Assembly (NCBI GenBank): GCA_005784505.1
Contig: VCAZ01000116.1
Span: 194,007-258,006 of the forward strand
From: Bagarius yarrelli
Taxonomy: Eukaryota; Chordata; Actinopteri; Siluriformes; Sisoridae
DNA: 64,000 nt
Direction: 5' to 3'
A program made the position numbers and the translations under genes. Under the pieces are notes generated by a model. It searched no databases. It was not told where the DNA came from and saw only the letters and a list, made by a program, of their open reading frames with translations. Positions 63,508 to 64,000 of the stretch are shown here, in pieces. Numbering within the stretch: position 1 is the stretch's first letter; each line of letters begins with the position of its first letter.

Positions 63508-63706
63508 CATGTAGAGCAGCCAATCCCAGTTCGTTTTATTCCGCATCATGTAAATGTGTGTAAAAAGCTAAAGTGGATTCCTTCCTTCCGTGAGGAATGA
63601 GGAGCGTCACGTCAGAGCGGTTTTGTTTCCAGGTGGACCGATAAAAAAATTCAACACACGTCATTGGAATTCAACCAAAGTGACTTTCTGAAAGGGTTTT
63701 TTTTAA

Positions 63707-63791
63707 ATCTAGATAGATAGACAGGCAGACAGACAAACCAGATGGACAGACTAACGGATGGACAGACAGACAGACAGACAGATAGATAGAG

Positions 63792-63826
<35 letters not shown>

Positions 63827-63884
63827 CAGGCAGACAGACAAACCAGATGGACAGACTAACGGATGGACAGACAGACAGACAGAC

Positions 63885-63924
<40 letters not shown>

Positions 63925-64000
63925 GAACAGACAGACAGATAGACAGACAAACACATAGACAGATAGACAGCCAATCAGCCATACAGTCAGACAGACAGAC
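63707..64000. repeat. (GATA)n/(GACA)n with a higher-order unit of about 115 bp
   Basis: The block 'gacaggcagacagacaaacc' plus 'agatggacagactaacggat' occurs at 63720 and 63835, separated by gata runs. It continues past the right edge. Confidence 0.95.

Noticed and set aside
60773..64000. A neighbouring gene downstream of ksr2
   Set aside because: NOS1 is the neighbour I would expect from vertebrate synteny, but no exon of it or any other gene was recognised in the remaining 3.2 kb.

Overview
The window looks like nuclear DNA of a ray-finned fish. It carries a single multi-exon vertebrate gene with very large introns, packed with microsatellites, minisatellites and fish-type mobile elements: tRNA-derived SINEs, hAT and Tc1/mariner remnants, and a LINE relic. 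One recurrent SINE family (tRNA-like head, tail close to 'aaatgctgtaaatgtaaat') is a type I associate with catfish and their relatives (Ostariophysi/Siluriformes). That placement is inference, not proven.

The one real gene is the 3' three quarters of ksr2 (kinase suppressor of Ras 2), on the + strand from 14553 to 60772. Sixteen coding exons plus an 18-nt microexon join in perfect phase and give 795 complete codons before a TAA stop. In order they encode the proline-rich CA2 region, the C1 zinc finger (CA3), the Ser/Thr-rich CA4 with an FxFP ERK-docking motif, and the whole CA5 pseudokinase domain. The catalytic lysine is Arg (VAIR), the hallmark of vertebrate KSR. Upstream exons (N-terminal CA1/CC-SAM region) lie outside the window. 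KSR2 is identified over KSR1 by the LSVP motif, the 'DHIPVPYQPDSSS' segment and the linker sequence.

Layout: 1-14552 is the intron before the first visible exon. It holds a 1.1-kb minisatellite, SINEs, a duplicated short element, a roughly 375-bp tandem repeat with a hAT MITE inside one unit, a 0.7-kb GA tract and a 1.1-kb CT tract. 14553-15075 is the large CA2 exon. 15076-24707 and 24890-34302 are two intron stretches of about 9.5 kb each. 34303-43319 holds a cluster of short exons (C1 to CA4). 45793-60772 holds the CA4/CA5 exons with more repeats between them. 60773-64000 is 3' UTR and downstream DNA, with no second gene recognised.

I found no new gene system. The most useful leads are possible alternative products of ksr2: the 18-nt microexon, a NAGNAG acceptor in the kinase domain, an in-frame candidate alternative last exon with a poly(A) signal after the CA2 exon, and a possible C-terminal extension exon. 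Other leads are complementary GA and CT tracts flanking the CA2 exon, several well-preserved insertion footprints (8-bp and TA target duplications), and a tandem array of SINE heads. Nearly all other open reading frames are low-complexity repeat artefacts.
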